Shown here piece after piece: positions 1-8,718 of a stretch of DNA of 64,000 bases (position 1 is the stretch's first letter; each line of letters starts with the position of its first letter). The stretch covers positions 124,001 through 188,000 of the forward strand of contig CAWKEY010000024.1 of assembly GCA_963848675.1 (NCBI GenBank), written 5' to 3'. The position numbers were made by a program, and so were the translations under genes. The notes under the pieces were generated by a model, which was given only the letters and a program-made list of their open reading frames with translations, was not told the origin of the DNA and did no database searches. This stretch comes from CAWKEY01 sp963848675 (lineage in GTDB: Bacteria; Pseudomonadota; Gammaproteobacteria; Methylococcales; Methylomonadaceae).

Positions 1-858
1 TTTTACACCTATGCGAGATATGAGGACACCCTGCTCGATATAGCACGGCGCTTTGGCATGGGTCAAATCGAAATTCTGATGATAAACCCAACAGTGGACA
101 GATGGTTACCCGGTCAAGGCGCGCGCGTCCGGCTATCCAACTACCGGCTACTGCCGGATGCGCCCAGACAAGGCCTGGTTCTGAATTTGCCGGAATATCG
201 TATGTATTATTATCCCCCGGCAAAATCTGGTAAATCCAGGCTAGTTAAAACCTTTCCTCATAGTATTGGCCGGGCGGACTGGGTTACCCCTTTGGGACGG
301 ACCTTCATTGCCGGAAAAATCAAAAATCCAACCTGGACACCGCCCGCATCGATCAGGGCTGAACATGCGGCGAGAGGCGATATTCTCCCGGCTGTGTGGC
401 CTGCCGGACCGGGCAATCCTCTAGGGCTTTTTGCGATGCGCCTTGGCCTTCCGGGTTATTTGATCCATGGCACCAATAAGCCCTATGGTGTAGGGATGCG
501 AGTCAGTCATGGCTGCATTCGCATGTATCCTGAAGATATTGACCAGCTGTTTCAGGAAATAGCCATAGGCACACCGGTCAGAATTGTCAATCAACCGATC
601 AAAGTGGGCTGGCTCAAGGATTCCTTATACATCGAAGTTCATCCATCGCTGGCTGAAACCAAAGCCGAAGACGAAGACAGCAGGATAACCGAACCCTCTG
701 ATGCTGATTATCAAGCCAGCCTAAAGCGCGCGTATAATCTGATCGCACGCGCAAATAACCGGCAACTGCCGCTTGTTGATAATGAGATATTAGAACGTGG
801 ATTAAAAGCGCGCAACGGTATCCCGATGGCTATTTATATGCGCCAGGCACAAAATTAA
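1..858 (+). CDS. L,D-transpeptidase with LysM domain (5' end outside window)
   Basis: Periplasmic L,D-transpeptidase of the ErfK/YbiS/YcfS type, which forms 3-3 cross-links or anchors Lpp to peptidoglycan. The reading frame is open from base 1, so the gene starts upstream. The first roughly 45 visible residues (YTYARYEDTLLDIARRFG...) look like a LysM peptidoglycan-binding module. The YkuD catalytic domain follows, with a conserved HGT and the active-site motif SHGCIRM (catalytic Cys codon at 514-516). The C-terminal tail after about residue 215 is acidic, then helical. The next gene on the opposite strand encodes an Lpp-like lipoprotein ending in Lys, the classical substrate of this enzyme group, and the two genes share a bidirectional terminator. 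The family is secure. Which of cross-linking or Lpp anchoring it performs cannot be told from sequence. Confidence 0.93.
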   Translation, partial: FYTYARYEDTLLDIARRFGMGQIEILMINPTVDRWLPGQGARVRLSNYRLLPDAPRQGLVLNLPEYRMYYYPPAKSGKSRLVKTFPHSIGRADWVTPLGRTFIAGKIKNPTWTPPASIRAEHAARGDILPAVWPAGPGNPLGLFAMRLGLPGYLIHGTNKPYGVGMRVSHGCIRMYPEDIDQLFQEIAIGTPVRIVNQPIKVGWLKDSLYIEVHPSLAETKAEDEDSRITEPSDADYQASLKRAYNLIARANNRQLPLVDNEILERGLKARNGIPMAIYMRQAQN

Positions 859-865
859 TTGCCAT

Positions 866-905
866 AAAAAAAGCCCGGTGGGTAAATCCCACCGGGCTTT
901 TTTAT
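866..905. terminator. Bidirectional rho-independent terminator
   Basis: A perfect stem AAGCCCGGTGGG / CCCACCGGGCTT with a TAAAT loop is flanked by an A-run on the left and a T-run on the right. It can therefore end transcription of the L,D-transpeptidase on the plus strand and of the Lpp-like gene on the minus strand. Confidence 0.9.
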
Positions 906-924
906 GCTCTAAAGCAATGATGAT

Positions 925-1203
925 TTATTTCATCATTGATTTTTTGAACATACGATCCAGTTTGCTGTTGGTGTCTTGGGCATACTGAGCAGCACGGTTT
1001 GCGGCAGCTTCAGCATCAGCTGCTTTAGAAGCAGCGTTAGCAGCAGCAGATTGTGCGCTTGCTGCGTCAGCAGAAGCTTGTGACACTTGAGTTTTCAGGC
1101 CGTCAACTTGTGATTGCAGGTTTTCGATATCTGAAGTGCTTGCACAAGCAACAACCAAGCTAGAAGCTAAAGCGATCAGTGATAATCTTACAACTTTTTT
1201 CAT
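925..1203 (-). CDS. Lpp-like alanine-zipper outer-membrane lipoprotein
   Basis: 92-residue lipoprotein. It has a signal peptide with lipobox LVVAC (acylated Cys at residue 20), then a Ser/Thr linker and a strongly heptad-patterned Ala-rich helix (about residues 28-80), typical of the Lpp/alanine-zipper fold. It ends in KKSMMK, leaving a C-terminal Lys as in Braun lipoprotein, where that Lys is joined to peptidoglycan by L,D-transpeptidases. The start is supported by AAGGAAA just upstream. It lies between two L,D-transpeptidase genes, which fits a substrate-enzyme relation. Covalent attachment is inferred, not shown. Confidence 0.9.
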   Translation of the reverse strand: MKKVVRLSLIALASSLVVACASTSDIENLQSQVDGLKTQVSQASADAASAQSAAANAASKAADAEAAANRAAQYAQDTNSKLDRMFKKSMMK

Positions 1204-1290
1204 GTTATTTTTCCTTTATTTACAGAGTTAATATTACAAAAGGCTTTTACCTAAAAATATTTTGCACTTTTTTTTAAAAATTTTCCAGTT

Positions 1291-1836
1291 TTATTTTATT
1301 TTTACCACAGTCCCTTTGTCTATCCATTTACTCAAATGATCAATCTGGCCGTTAGTCATCGCTATACAACCGTGCGTCCAGTTCATCATTTTATGGATTT
1401 TTTCATCAGCCCGCCCCAAGCCATGAATGCCGATCTGTCCACCTAGCGGGGTATTTTGCGGTGGAATTTGATGGTGCCGGTGAGCGCTTATGATGCGTTC
1501 GTGGGTGTAGGTATCAATGATTCCGAGAGCCAGGGCATTGTGCGCATCTGCTTCGGAAGGGTAAGAAAATCCGAAGAATTTCCGGAAATGGCTTCTTTCA
1601 TTGACCCAGCCTATGGTGTAGCTACCCGCGGGGGTAACACTATCGCCACGGTGATTTTTGAAGCCGGCACCGCCCTGACCGATAGCAATACCATCAATCG
1701 TGTCCAAAGTTTGCTGGCCTTTTTTTACCTCAATTTTAAGCGCATGGGTATCAACCAAAAGCCAGACATCATCGCTGGCAGCTGATACCACTAGGGAAAA
1801 ACAACTGCTCATCAGCAAAAAAATTATTCGCAACAT
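1291..1836 (-). CDS. L,D-transpeptidase family protein, single domain
   Basis: 181-residue exported protein. It has a signal peptide (about residues 1-19, cleavage near VSAA) followed by a YkuD-type catalytic domain that fills the rest. The catalytic signature is split as IGIHGLG (first His) and NWTHGCIAMTN (His and Cys). There is no LysM or other wall-binding module. It resembles the short DpaA/YafK-like L,D-transpeptidase-fold proteins, some of which cleave rather than form the Lpp-peptidoglycan link, so either activity is possible. It follows the Lpp-like gene on the same strand with an 87-base gap and may not be cotranscribed. Confidence 0.88.
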   Translation of the reverse strand: MLRIIFLLMSSCFSLVVSAASDDVWLLVDTHALKIEVKKGQQTLDTIDGIAIGQGGAGFKNHRGDSVTPAGSYTIGWVNERSHFRKFFGFSYPSEADAHNALALGIIDTYTHERIISAHRHHQIPPQNTPLGGQIGIHGLGRADEKIHKMMNWTHGCIAMTNGQIDHLSKWIDKGTVVKIK

Positions 1837-1909
1837 AAATGCTCTACACTAGAAAAGAATTTTGGTGTACTTTAGTTCACTAGGTTTATTGTCGCAATCA
1901 GGATCCAAC

Positions 1910-3544
1910 ATGCAAATAGATACCATCACAACACAACCCTACACAGATCAAAACCCAGGCACATCGGGGCTTAGAAAAAAAGTTCATATATTCCAGCAAC
2001 CCGGCTATCTGGAGAATTTCGTTCAATCCATTTTCGACTCCTTGGAGGACTTTGCCGGCAAAGCGCTGGTTCTCGGCGGCGACGGCCGCTATTTTAACCG
2101 CCAGGCCATCCAGATCATCATCAAAATGGCGGCAGCCAATGGTTTTGGTGAGCTAATTATAGGCCAAGGCGGCTTGCTGTCTACCCCGGCGGCCTCACAT
2201 ATCATCAGAAAAAATAAAGCGTTCGGCGGCCTGGTGCTCTCTGCCAGTCACAACCCGGGCGGCCCGAATGAAGATTTCGGCATCAAATACAATGTCAGCA
2301 ACGGCGGTCCCGCTCCGGAAAAATACACCGATGCATTTTTCAGACACAGCCAAGTCATTGATAATTATAAATCAAGTCCGCTCGAAGAGATAGATTTGGA
2401 CAGCATCGGCAGCCGGCAAATCGGCAATATCAAAATCACCATCATCGATCCGGTGACCGATTATGCAGAGCTGATGCAGTCAATTTTCGACTTCAACCTG
2501 CTCAGACAAAGCATCAGCTCCGGCTATATAATCCTGCTATTTGATGCCATGCACGCCATTACCGGCCCCTATGCCAAAAGAATACTGGTTGACATGCTGG
2601 GCGCAAGCCCCGAATCGGTCATCAATGCCGAACCCCTGGAAGATTTTGGCGGCCACCATCCAGACCCGAACCTGGCTCACGCACAGGAACTGGCCGAACG
2701 CATGTTCAGCGCGAATGCACCAACATTTGGCGCGGCTTCCGACGGCGATGGCGACCGCAACATGATTACGGGGAGCAACATTTTCGTTACCCCCAGTGAC
2801 AGCCTCGCAATCATGGCCGCCAATGCCCATTTAATTCCCGCTTACGCCAAGGGCTTAAGCGGTGTTGCCCGCTCCATGCCTACCAGCCAGGCCGTAGACC
2901 GGGTAGCCGCCAATTACAATATCCCTTGCTACGAAACACCCACTGGCTGGAAATTTTTCGGAAATTTGCTGGACGCCGGCAAGATCACCCTCTGCGGAGA
3001 GGAAAGTTTCGGCACCGGCTCCAATCATGTACGCGAAAAAGACGGCTTGTGGGCAGTATTGTTTTGGCTGAATTTAATAGCCAGAAAACGCCAGTCAGTT
3101 GCCGATATTGTCCATGAACACTGGCAAAAATTCGGCCGTGATATATATTGCCGCCACGATTATGAGGCCATCGAAACCAACATAGCCAACGGCATCGTGA
3201 CACACCTGCGTGATCAACTGCCGGCTCTTCCAGGTCAGGCTTTTGGAGAATATGTGGTTAAATATGCTGACGAATTCAGCTACCTGGATCCAATCGACGG
3301 CAGCATCAGCAAAAATCAGGGCATCCGCATTGGTTTTGTGAACGGTTCACGGATTGTTTTTCGGCTATCAGGAACGGGTACTGTTGGCGCGACCTTGCGA
3401 ATCTACCTGGAGCGCTTCGAAGCTGACGCGTCCAAACACGATCAGGATGCGCAGGTGGCTCTGGCGGAATTAATCAATCTTGCCGAACAGTTCTGTGAAG
3501 TCAAAAAACGCACTGGCAGAACAGAGCCTGACGTGACCACCTAA
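1910..3544 (+). CDS. pgm: Phosphoglucomutase (alpha-D-glucose phosphate-specific)
   Basis: Cytoplasmic enzyme interconverting glucose-1-phosphate and glucose-6-phosphate. I chose the ATG at 1910 rather than the first in-frame ATG at 1862, because the family's N-terminal motif (IDTITTQPYTDQNPGTSGLRKK) starts right after it and the 544-residue product then matches family length. Visible motifs are the active-site phosphoserine loop SASHNPGG, the metal-binding loop DGDGDRN, the sugar-binding GEESFGTGS and the C-terminal phosphate-binding RLSGTGTVGATLR. The SASHNPGG loop is the PGM1-like form rather than the one in E. coli Pgm. Its role would be glycogen, trehalose and cell-envelope sugar metabolism; a GH13 amylase lies much further on, at 34-36 kb. 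Confidence 0.96.
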   Translation: MQIDTITTQPYTDQNPGTSGLRKKVHIFQQPGYLENFVQSIFDSLEDFAGKALVLGGDGRYFNRQAIQIIIKMAAANGFGELIIGQGGLLSTPAASHIIRKNKAFGGLVLSASHNPGGPNEDFGIKYNVSNGGPAPEKYTDAFFRHSQVIDNYKSSPLEEIDLDSIGSRQIGNIKITIIDPVTDYAELMQSIFDFNLLRQSISSGYIILLFDAMHAITGPYAKRILVDMLGASPESVINAEPLEDFGGHHPDPNLAHAQELAERMFSANAPTFGAASDGDGDRNMITGSNIFVTPSDSLAIMAANAHLIPAYAKGLSGVARSMPTSQAVDRVAANYNIPCYETPTGWKFFGNLLDAGKITLCGEESFGTGSNHVREKDGLWAVLFWLNLIARKRQSVADIVHEHWQKFGRDIYCRHDYEAIETNIANGIVTHLRDQLPALPGQAFGEYVVKYADEFSYLDPIDGSISKNQGIRIGFVNGSRIVFRLSGTGTVGATLRIYLERFEADASKHDQDAQVALAELINLAEQFCEVKKRTGRTEPDVTT

Positions 3545-3549
3545 CATTT

Positions 3550-3597
3550 AGGTTCAAGGCTCAAGGTTTGTATTTTTCAACCTTGAGCCCTGAACCT
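3550..3597. terminator. Long inverted repeat between convergent genes, terminator-like
   Basis: 19-base arms AGGTTCAAGGCTCAAGGTT and AACCTTGAGCCCTGAACCT (one mismatch) are separated by a short T-rich loop. The repeat sits exactly between the ends of pgm and the ZIP transporter gene. There is no clear T-tract after the stem, so efficiency as an intrinsic terminator is uncertain. Confidence 0.5.
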
Positions 3598-4426
3598 ACT
3601 GTAAATCAAGATTATGGGCGATGCCGTGCATCGTACAAATCAAAAAGACGCCTGCCGCGATCAAGGCTATCTGCTGCAAAGATGTCTTCATATCGGTTTT
3701 TTTATGCAGTGACGGTATCAGATCGGCTACGGCAATATAAATGAAACTGGAGGCCGCCAGAGCCAGAAAAAAGGGCAGACTGTCATGCAGATCCTCGAGA
3801 CCATAATACGCCAACATCCCGCCCAGCACAGTCGTTAAACTGGCCAGAATGTTGTAAAACAGCGCCTTGCCTTTGCTGTAACCGCTTTGCAATAAAATTG
3901 CAAAATCCCCGACTTCCTGTGGAATTTCGTGCGCTGCAACCGCCAGACTGGTCACTATGCCCAATTTAACATCGGTTAAAAACGCCGCAGCGATTAACAC
4001 GCCATCGACAAAATTATGAATACTGTCGCCCAGAATAATCAACGCGCCAGCGGATTTTCCATGGACATGACTGTGGCCATGCGCGGGTTCGTGATCGTGC
4101 CCGTCATCACCGTGTGCTTCACAACTGTCATAGTGACAGTGCCGCCAAATCAACAGTTTTTCGAGCACAAAAAAACCCAGCACGCCAGCCAATATTGTCC
4201 CTGATAAAGCTTGAAACTGTTCCGGCTTCACTTCCTCGAAGGCCTGCGGGATCAACCCCCAGAAAGCAACGGCCAATAATGCGCCAATGGCAAAACTGAT
4301 TCCATGCGGCAAAACCGTATGTTGATGTTTATCCGGCATCAGCAGAAATACTGCGGCGGCCATCACACTCAAAATACCGCCGATGGCAGTAAAGATGATG
4401 ATTAATATCAATAAATTCACTCTCAA
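3596..4426 (-). CDS. ZIP family divalent metal transporter
   Basis: 276-residue inner-membrane protein with about eight hydrophobic segments. A His-rich cytoplasmic-type loop (about residues 95-125, with DDGHDHEPAHGHSHVHG) lies between transmembrane segments 3 and 4. The metal-binding motifs of ZIP transporters are present: HNFVDG in segment 4 and HEIPQE in segment 5. It probably imports zinc or a similar metal. The predicted start is TTG, overlapping the pgeF stop (TTGA); a GTG two codons later is an alternative. It is the last gene of the rluD-pgeF-ZIP run on this strand. Confidence 0.93.
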   Translation of the reverse strand: MRVNLLILIIIFTAIGGILSVMAAAVFLLMPDKHQHTVLPHGISFAIGALLAVAFWGLIPQAFEEVKPEQFQALSGTILAGVLGFFVLEKLLIWRHCHYDSCEAHGDDGHDHEPAHGHSHVHGKSAGALIILGDSIHNFVDGVLIAAAFLTDVKLGIVTSLAVAAHEIPQEVGDFAILLQSGYSKGKALFYNILASLTTVLGGMLAYYGLEDLHDSLPFFLALAASSFIYIAVADLIPSLHKKTDMKTSLQQIALIAAGVFLICTMHGIAHNLDLQ

Positions 4427-5157
4427 TCTCTCCAGATGAGTGTCGCCATGCGTCCTGTAACTTTATCCCGGCGATAAGAATAAAAACGATCCTGTTCGGT
4501 TACGGTGCAGAAATGGCCGCCAAAAAGCTTATTGATGCCCAAATGGGCCAGCTCAATACGCGCCATTTGATAAATATCAGCCAGCCATTTGCCGTTAGCC
4601 TGCTGCTTAAAAACCCGGCTGAAATCGGCCGACCTTTCCAGAAAAGCGGCGCGGACTTCGGCACCCACTTCAAAACACTCGGGCCCAATAGCTGGCCCAA
4701 GCCAAACCAGCAACTCCCGGCGCGGAAAAACGGCCACGGTATTGCCGATTATGCCGGCTAGCAGGCCTCGCCAGCCCGCATGAATAGCCGCAACGTGAGT
4801 GCCGTCAACATCGCAAAGCAGCAGCGGCAGACAGTCCGCGGTCATGACCGCGCACACGATACCTGCTCCGGCGGCATAGCTGGCATCGGCTGGCGGCAGC
4901 AACTGTGCCTTAGCCGCATCAATGACCCGGTTGCTGTGTATTTGCTCAAGCCAGACCGGTTCAGAGGGCAGTGCCAGCCTGTCTTTGATCAACTGTCGGT
5001 TGTGCCGAACCAAATCCGGAACATCACCCACATGCATGGCCGGATTCAAACTGCTGAATGCGCCGCCGCTAACGCCGCCAGTACGCAAGGTGGTCACGGC
5101 ATGAACATGCTCCGGCGCCGGCCAGTCGGGCACCAGCCAGTTATTAGGCTTGCTCAT
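4423..5157 (-). CDS. pgeF: Peptidoglycan editing factor PgeF (YfiH, multicopper polyphenol oxidase-like family)
   Basis: 244-residue protein of the YfiH/DUF152 family. In E. coli this protein removes mis-incorporated L-Ser from UDP-MurNAc precursors; related members are annotated as purine nucleoside phosphorylases or polyphenol oxidases. Family features are HAGWRGLLAG, GPAIGPECFEVG and the C-terminal SYRRDKVTGRMATLIW. The start is ATG at 5157 (MSKPNNW...), which overlaps the 3' end of rluD by 14 bases; the longer open frame upstream lies inside rluD and has no family similarity. The rluD-pgeF order is conserved in gammaproteobacteria. Confidence 0.93.
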   Translation of the reverse strand: MSKPNNWLVPDWPAPEHVHAVTTLRTGGVSGGAFSSLNPAMHVGDVPDLVRHNRQLIKDRLALPSEPVWLEQIHSNRVIDAAKAQLLPPADASYAAGAGIVCAVMTADCLPLLLCDVDGTHVAAIHAGWRGLLAGIIGNTVAVFPRRELLVWLGPAIGPECFEVGAEVRAAFLERSADFSRVFKQQANGKWLADIYQMARIELAHLGINKLFGGHFCTVTEQDRFYSYRRDKVTGRMATLIWRD

Positions 5158-6088
5158 TTTCGGCCAGCGCCTCAAGCAGACGGGCCATATCTGCCGGTAT
5201 TGGCTGCTCCCATTCACGATATTCATCGCTTACGGGATGCCGCAATCCCAGCTTTGCGGCATGTAAGGCCTGACGCTTAAAACTCCGCAACTCCTGCTCC
5301 AGACGATCGCTACAATCCGGCGGCATTTGAAAGCGCCCGCCATACACCTGATCGCCGAGCAACGGAAAACGAATATGGGCCATGTGCACCCTGATCTGAT
5401 GCGTGCGCCCGGTTTCCAGCTTCACGCGAATCAGCGTATGCCGGAGAAAGCGCTGGGCAACCCGGTAGTGCGTCACCGCCAGCTTCCCGGACTCTCTTAC
5501 CGTATAACGCTTGCGATCGCTAGGGTGCCGCGCGATAGGCTCATCCACAGTCCCTCCGGCGGTCATCCGTCCGCGGGCAATGGCCAGATATTCCCGGGTG
5601 ATCTCCCGGTCCTGTAATTGCTGGATCAAACTGTTATGGGCTTGCAGGGTTTTTGCAATCATCAACAGCCCGCTGGTGTCCTTATCAATCCGGTGCACAA
5701 TTCCTGCCCGGGGCAATGTTTCCAGGCTGGCATCATGATTCAGCAAGGCGTTCACCAGGGTGCCGTTCCAGTTGCCCACGGCCGGATGCACCACCAGTCC
5801 CGCCGGTTTGTTAACAATCAACAGACTGTCATCCTCAAACACAATGTCCAAAGGAATTTCCTCTGCCTCACAGGTAATCACGACTTCCGGTTCGGCATCG
5901 AGGGTTATTTCTTCGCCGCCCTCAAGTTTGTCTTTTGCTTTAAGCGACAATCCGTTGACCTGTACCCGTTCGGATTTAATCCAGGTTTGCAATTTACTGC
6001 GCGAATAATCCGCAAACAGCTCTGCAAGCACCTGATCCAAACGCATTCCGGCCATTTCTAATGGCACTTCTGCTGCTAATCTCGTCAT
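5144..6088 (-). CDS. rluD: 23S rRNA pseudouridine synthase RluD
   Basis: 314-residue RluA-family enzyme. It has an N-terminal S4 RNA-binding domain (about residues 14-75, MRLDQVLAELFADYSRSKLQTWI) and a catalytic domain with HRIDKDTSGLL (catalytic Asp) and GRTHQIRVHM. In E. coli the enzyme makes pseudouridines 1911, 1915 and 1917 in helix 69 of 23S rRNA. It is divergent from bamD and overlaps pgeF, the usual gammaproteobacterial neighbourhood, which supports the RluD assignment over RluA or RluC. Confidence 0.95.
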   Translation of the reverse strand: MTRLAAEVPLEMAGMRLDQVLAELFADYSRSKLQTWIKSERVQVNGLSLKAKDKLEGGEEITLDAEPEVVITCEAEEIPLDIVFEDDSLLIVNKPAGLVVHPAVGNWNGTLVNALLNHDASLETLPRAGIVHRIDKDTSGLLMIAKTLQAHNSLIQQLQDREITREYLAIARGRMTAGGTVDEPIARHPSDRKRYTVRESGKLAVTHYRVAQRFLRHTLIRVKLETGRTHQIRVHMAHIRFPLLGDQVYGGRFQMPPDCSDRLEQELRSFKRQALHAAKLGLRHPVSDEYREWEQPIPADMARLLEALAENEQA

Positions 6089-6097
6089 AACAAATTC

Positions 6098-6126
6098 TTC
6101 TGATTAACTCATAGTTAAGTTATACT
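6098..6126 (+). promoter_or_regulatory. Candidate sigma70-type promoter for bamD
   Basis: TTCTGA (weak -35) and TATACT (-10) are separated by 17 bases. The expected start would lie about 73 bases before the bamD ATG. This is the only reasonable -10 in the rluD/bamD divergent gap. The -35 matches only half the consensus. Confidence 0.4.
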
Positions 6127-6205
6127 CGCCCGATAAAAAGCCATTTCCGATGTTACAGCCCTTCCGGCGAGAAAACCCCCAATATTACAACGTGTCGTTA
6201 GCACT

Positions 6206-7045
6206 ATGCGATTAAAATTAATAAATTTTTTATTTATCTGCTGTTTAAGCCTGTCTTTTCAAGGCTGCGAGACACTAAAAAATTTCACATCCAGTGATAC
6301 CGATACCACTGACGAATACGCCGACTGGAATGCGGAAAAGTTTCGCACTGAAGCGGCGGCCGCAACCAATGCCGGCAACTATGAAAAAGCCATCAAACTC
6401 TATGAAGCCCTCGAGGCCCGCTACCCGTTTGGAAACGAAGCCGCGCAAACCCAACTCGACATTGCTTACGCCTACTACAAAAATAATGATCCTGAAGCTG
6501 CGCTCGCCGCCGCCGATCGTTTTATCAAAACCAACCCCCGCAGCCCCGGGGTGGATTATGCCTATTATCTCAAGGGACTGGTCAATTACAACAAGGGCAT
6601 TGGCTTCATTGATCGCTTCCTGCCCACTGATACCTCACAACGCGATCCAAGCAGCGCACGGGAGGCCTACGAGAATTTTGCCGAACTCTTGCGGCGTTTT
6701 CCCGAAAGCAAATATATTCCCGACGCCAGGCAACGCATGATTGCCCTAAAAAACAACCTGGCGATGCATGAAGTTCATGTTGCGCGCTATTATCTGCAGC
6801 GCAAAGCCTATATTGCCGCAGCTAATAGGGCATCCGAGGTTGTTGCAAAATATCAGCGCACCCCGGCAGTGCCTTTTGCCCTGCAAATCATGCAAGAGGC
6901 TTACACCAAGCTCGAAATGACCAATCTTGCCGACGATGCTGCCCGAGTTTACGAGCTCAACTACCCGGACGGCCCACCCGTGCCCGAACATAAAAACGCC
7001 ACCCTCTCACATAAGATTTGGGATTTTATCGGTCTGGAAAAATAA
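6206..7045 (+). CDS. bamD: Outer membrane protein assembly factor BamD (lipoprotein)
   Basis: 279-residue lipoprotein component of the BAM complex, which folds beta-barrel proteins into the outer membrane. It has a signal peptide with lipobox SFQGC (acylated Cys at residue 21). TPR-like helical repeats follow, including NAGNYEKAIKLYEALEARYP and EAALAAADRFIKTNPRSP, and a characteristic region IGFIDRFLPTDTSQRD. It is divergent from rluD, as in E. coli. The ribosome binding site is weak, but family alignment of the lipobox supports this ATG. Confidence 0.96.
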   Translation: MRLKLINFLFICCLSLSFQGCETLKNFTSSDTDTTDEYADWNAEKFRTEAAAATNAGNYEKAIKLYEALEARYPFGNEAAQTQLDIAYAYYKNNDPEAALAAADRFIKTNPRSPGVDYAYYLKGLVNYNKGIGFIDRFLPTDTSQRDPSSAREAYENFAELLRRFPESKYIPDARQRMIALKNNLAMHEVHVARYYLQRKAYIAAANRASEVVAKYQRTPAVPFALQIMQEAYTKLEMTNLADDAARVYELNYPDGPPVPEHKNATLSHKIWDFIGLEK

Positions 7046-7100
7046 GCCCGGCGGTAATAGGCGAATCTTTTGAATAAGCCGGAAAAAACCTGAGGGCAAT

Positions 7101-7138
7101 AAAAAAGGCGGGCTATCTTTTGATGGCCCGCCTTTTTT
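7101..7138 (+). terminator. Rho-independent terminator between bamD and phoU
   Basis: The stem GGCGGGC / GCCCGCC is flanked by an A-run before and TTTTTT after. It lies between the convergent bamD and phoU genes and can serve both strands. Confidence 0.85.
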
Positions 7139-7152
7139 AGTTTAGGTCCGCT

Positions 7153-7866
7153 CTAACCCTGCATTTTTTTCTCAAGTTCCGCCTGACTCAGATGCCGGAC
7201 ATCTTCACCCTTGACCATATAAATCAAATATTCACAGATATTTACCGAATGATCCCCGACTCTCTCCAGGGCTCTGGCAGTCCAAAGCACATCTAACGTC
7301 CGGGTAATATTTCTAGGATCCTCCATCATACGGGTAATCAGCTGCCTGATAATGCTGGCATATTCACGATCCACCTGGTCATCACGCCCGGTAATGGCGA
7401 CGACTTCTTCTATGCTCATTCTGGCAAAAGCATCCAGCGCGTCGTGCAACATTGCCCTGACCAGATCCGCCATGTGCTGCAATTCGTAATACTGCTCAAT
7501 CTTGCCGTCAGCACCCGATAGGCGGATAGCCATTTGCGCAATACGTTCAGCCATGTCACCCAATCTTTCAAGCTCGTTGATGACTTTAATAATGGTAATT
7601 AACAATCTTAAGTCGAAGGCAGCTGGCTGGCGTAGCGCCAAAATCTGCATGCATTCCCTGTCAATCGCTATTTCCAGCGCATCAACATGATTATCCTGCT
7701 TGATGACCTGATCAGCCAGTTCAATATCACCGGCCATAAAGGCCTTGACAGCCTGCTCTATCTGCTGCTCGACCAAGCCTCCCATAGCCAGAACCTTGTT
7801 GCGGATGTCTTCCAGATCTTTATTGAACTGCTCTGAGATGTGGTGCCCAATTTTGATATTATCCAT
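7153..7866 (-). CDS. phoU: Phosphate transport system regulator PhoU
   Basis: 237-residue all-helical cytoplasmic protein with two PhoU repeats. The conserved E/D-x3-D metal-binding pattern appears in ELERLGDMAERIAQMA and ALERVGDHSVNICEYL. It dampens PhoR signalling and modulates the Pst transporter when phosphate is ample. It is the last gene of pstS-pstC-pstA-pstB-phoU, 14 bases after pstB, and has a strong AAGGAG ribosome binding site. Confidence 0.96.
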   Translation of the reverse strand: MDNIKIGHHISEQFNKDLEDIRNKVLAMGGLVEQQIEQAVKAFMAGDIELADQVIKQDNHVDALEIAIDRECMQILALRQPAAFDLRLLITIIKVINELERLGDMAERIAQMAIRLSGADGKIEQYYELQHMADLVRAMLHDALDAFARMSIEEVVAITGRDDQVDREYASIIRQLITRMMEDPRNITRTLDVLWTARALERVGDHSVNICEYLIYMVKGEDVRHLSQAELEKKMQG

Positions 7867-7880
7867 TGCTTACTCCTTGA

Positions 7881-8714
7881 TTACCCATACCGGCCGGTAA
7901 TGTAATCTTCTGTTTGTTTTTTTCTGGGATTGGTAAATAACTCGCTGGTGCTACCCATCTCAATTAATTCGCCCATGTACATAAACGCCGTGTAATCAGA
8001 CACGCGTGCGGCCTGCTGCATATTGTGCGTCACAATAACAATAGTATATTTTTCTTTAAGCTCATTGATCAGCTCTTCAATTTTCAAGGTGGAAATAGGA
8101 TCCAGCGCCGATGCCGGCTCATCCAGCAGTAAAACTTCCGGCTCGATGGCGATGGCTCGCGCAATGACCAGTCGTTGTTGCTGTCCACCGGACATGCCGA
8201 GGGCATTATCGTTTAAACGATCCTTCATCTCGTCCCACAGCGCCGCCCCGCGCAATGCGTTTTCGACAGTTTCTTCCAGCGTGCGTTTATCATTGATGCC
8301 CTGAATCCTCAGGCCGTAAGCGACATTTTCGAAGATCGACTTGGGGAACGGATTGGGCTTTTGAAACACCATGCCCACGCGCCGGCGCAGTGCCGCCACA
8401 TTGACCGATTTATCGTAGATATTCTCGTCATCCAGCAAAATTTTGCCTTCGATTCTGGCGCTATCCACCAGGTCATTCATGCGGTTGATGCAGCGCAGCA
8501 GTGTTGATTTGCCGCAACCACTGGGGCCGATATAGGCTGTTACCTTTTTCTTGGGCATTTCCATGTTAATGCCATGCAAAGCCTGCTTATCTCCATAGAA
8601 AAGGTCCAAATTTTCCACCTTGATACAGACTTCCTCCGGTTCACTGGCTTTAGTCGATCCGCGTAAAATCGAATCCATATCAATTGCATGTGTGCGTACG
8701 TCTTGTGTCGTCAT
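7881..8714 (-). CDS. pstB: Phosphate ABC transporter ATP-binding protein PstB
   Basis: 277-residue ABC ATPase energising phosphate import through PstCA. Walker A is GPSGCGKST, the Q-loop is FQKPNPFP, the signature is MSGGQQQR and Walker B is VLLLDEPASALDP, with a switch His in VTHNM. I placed the start at ATG 8714 (MTTQDVRTHAIDMD) instead of the longer open frame to 8792, since the extra part overlaps the end of pstA and looks non-coding. It is separated from pstA by four bases. Confidence 0.95.
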   Translation of the reverse strand: MTTQDVRTHAIDMDSILRGSTKASEPEEVCIKVENLDLFYGDKQALHGINMEMPKKKVTAYIGPSGCGKSTLLRCINRMNDLVDSARIEGKILLDDENIYDKSVNVAALRRRVGMVFQKPNPFPKSIFENVAYGLRIQGINDKRTLEETVENALRGAALWDEMKDRLNDNALGMSGGQQQRLVIARAIAIEPEVLLLDEPASALDPISTLKIEELINELKEKYTIVIVTHNMQQAARVSDYTAFMYMGELIEMGSTSELFTNPRKKQTEDYITGRYG

Positions 8715-8718
8715 TCTC

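Noticed and set aside
4780..6061. Plus-strand frames of 96-166 residues opposite pgeF and rluD
   Set aside because: The minus-strand genes have complete family motifs, and the plus frames show no domain, leader or start signal.
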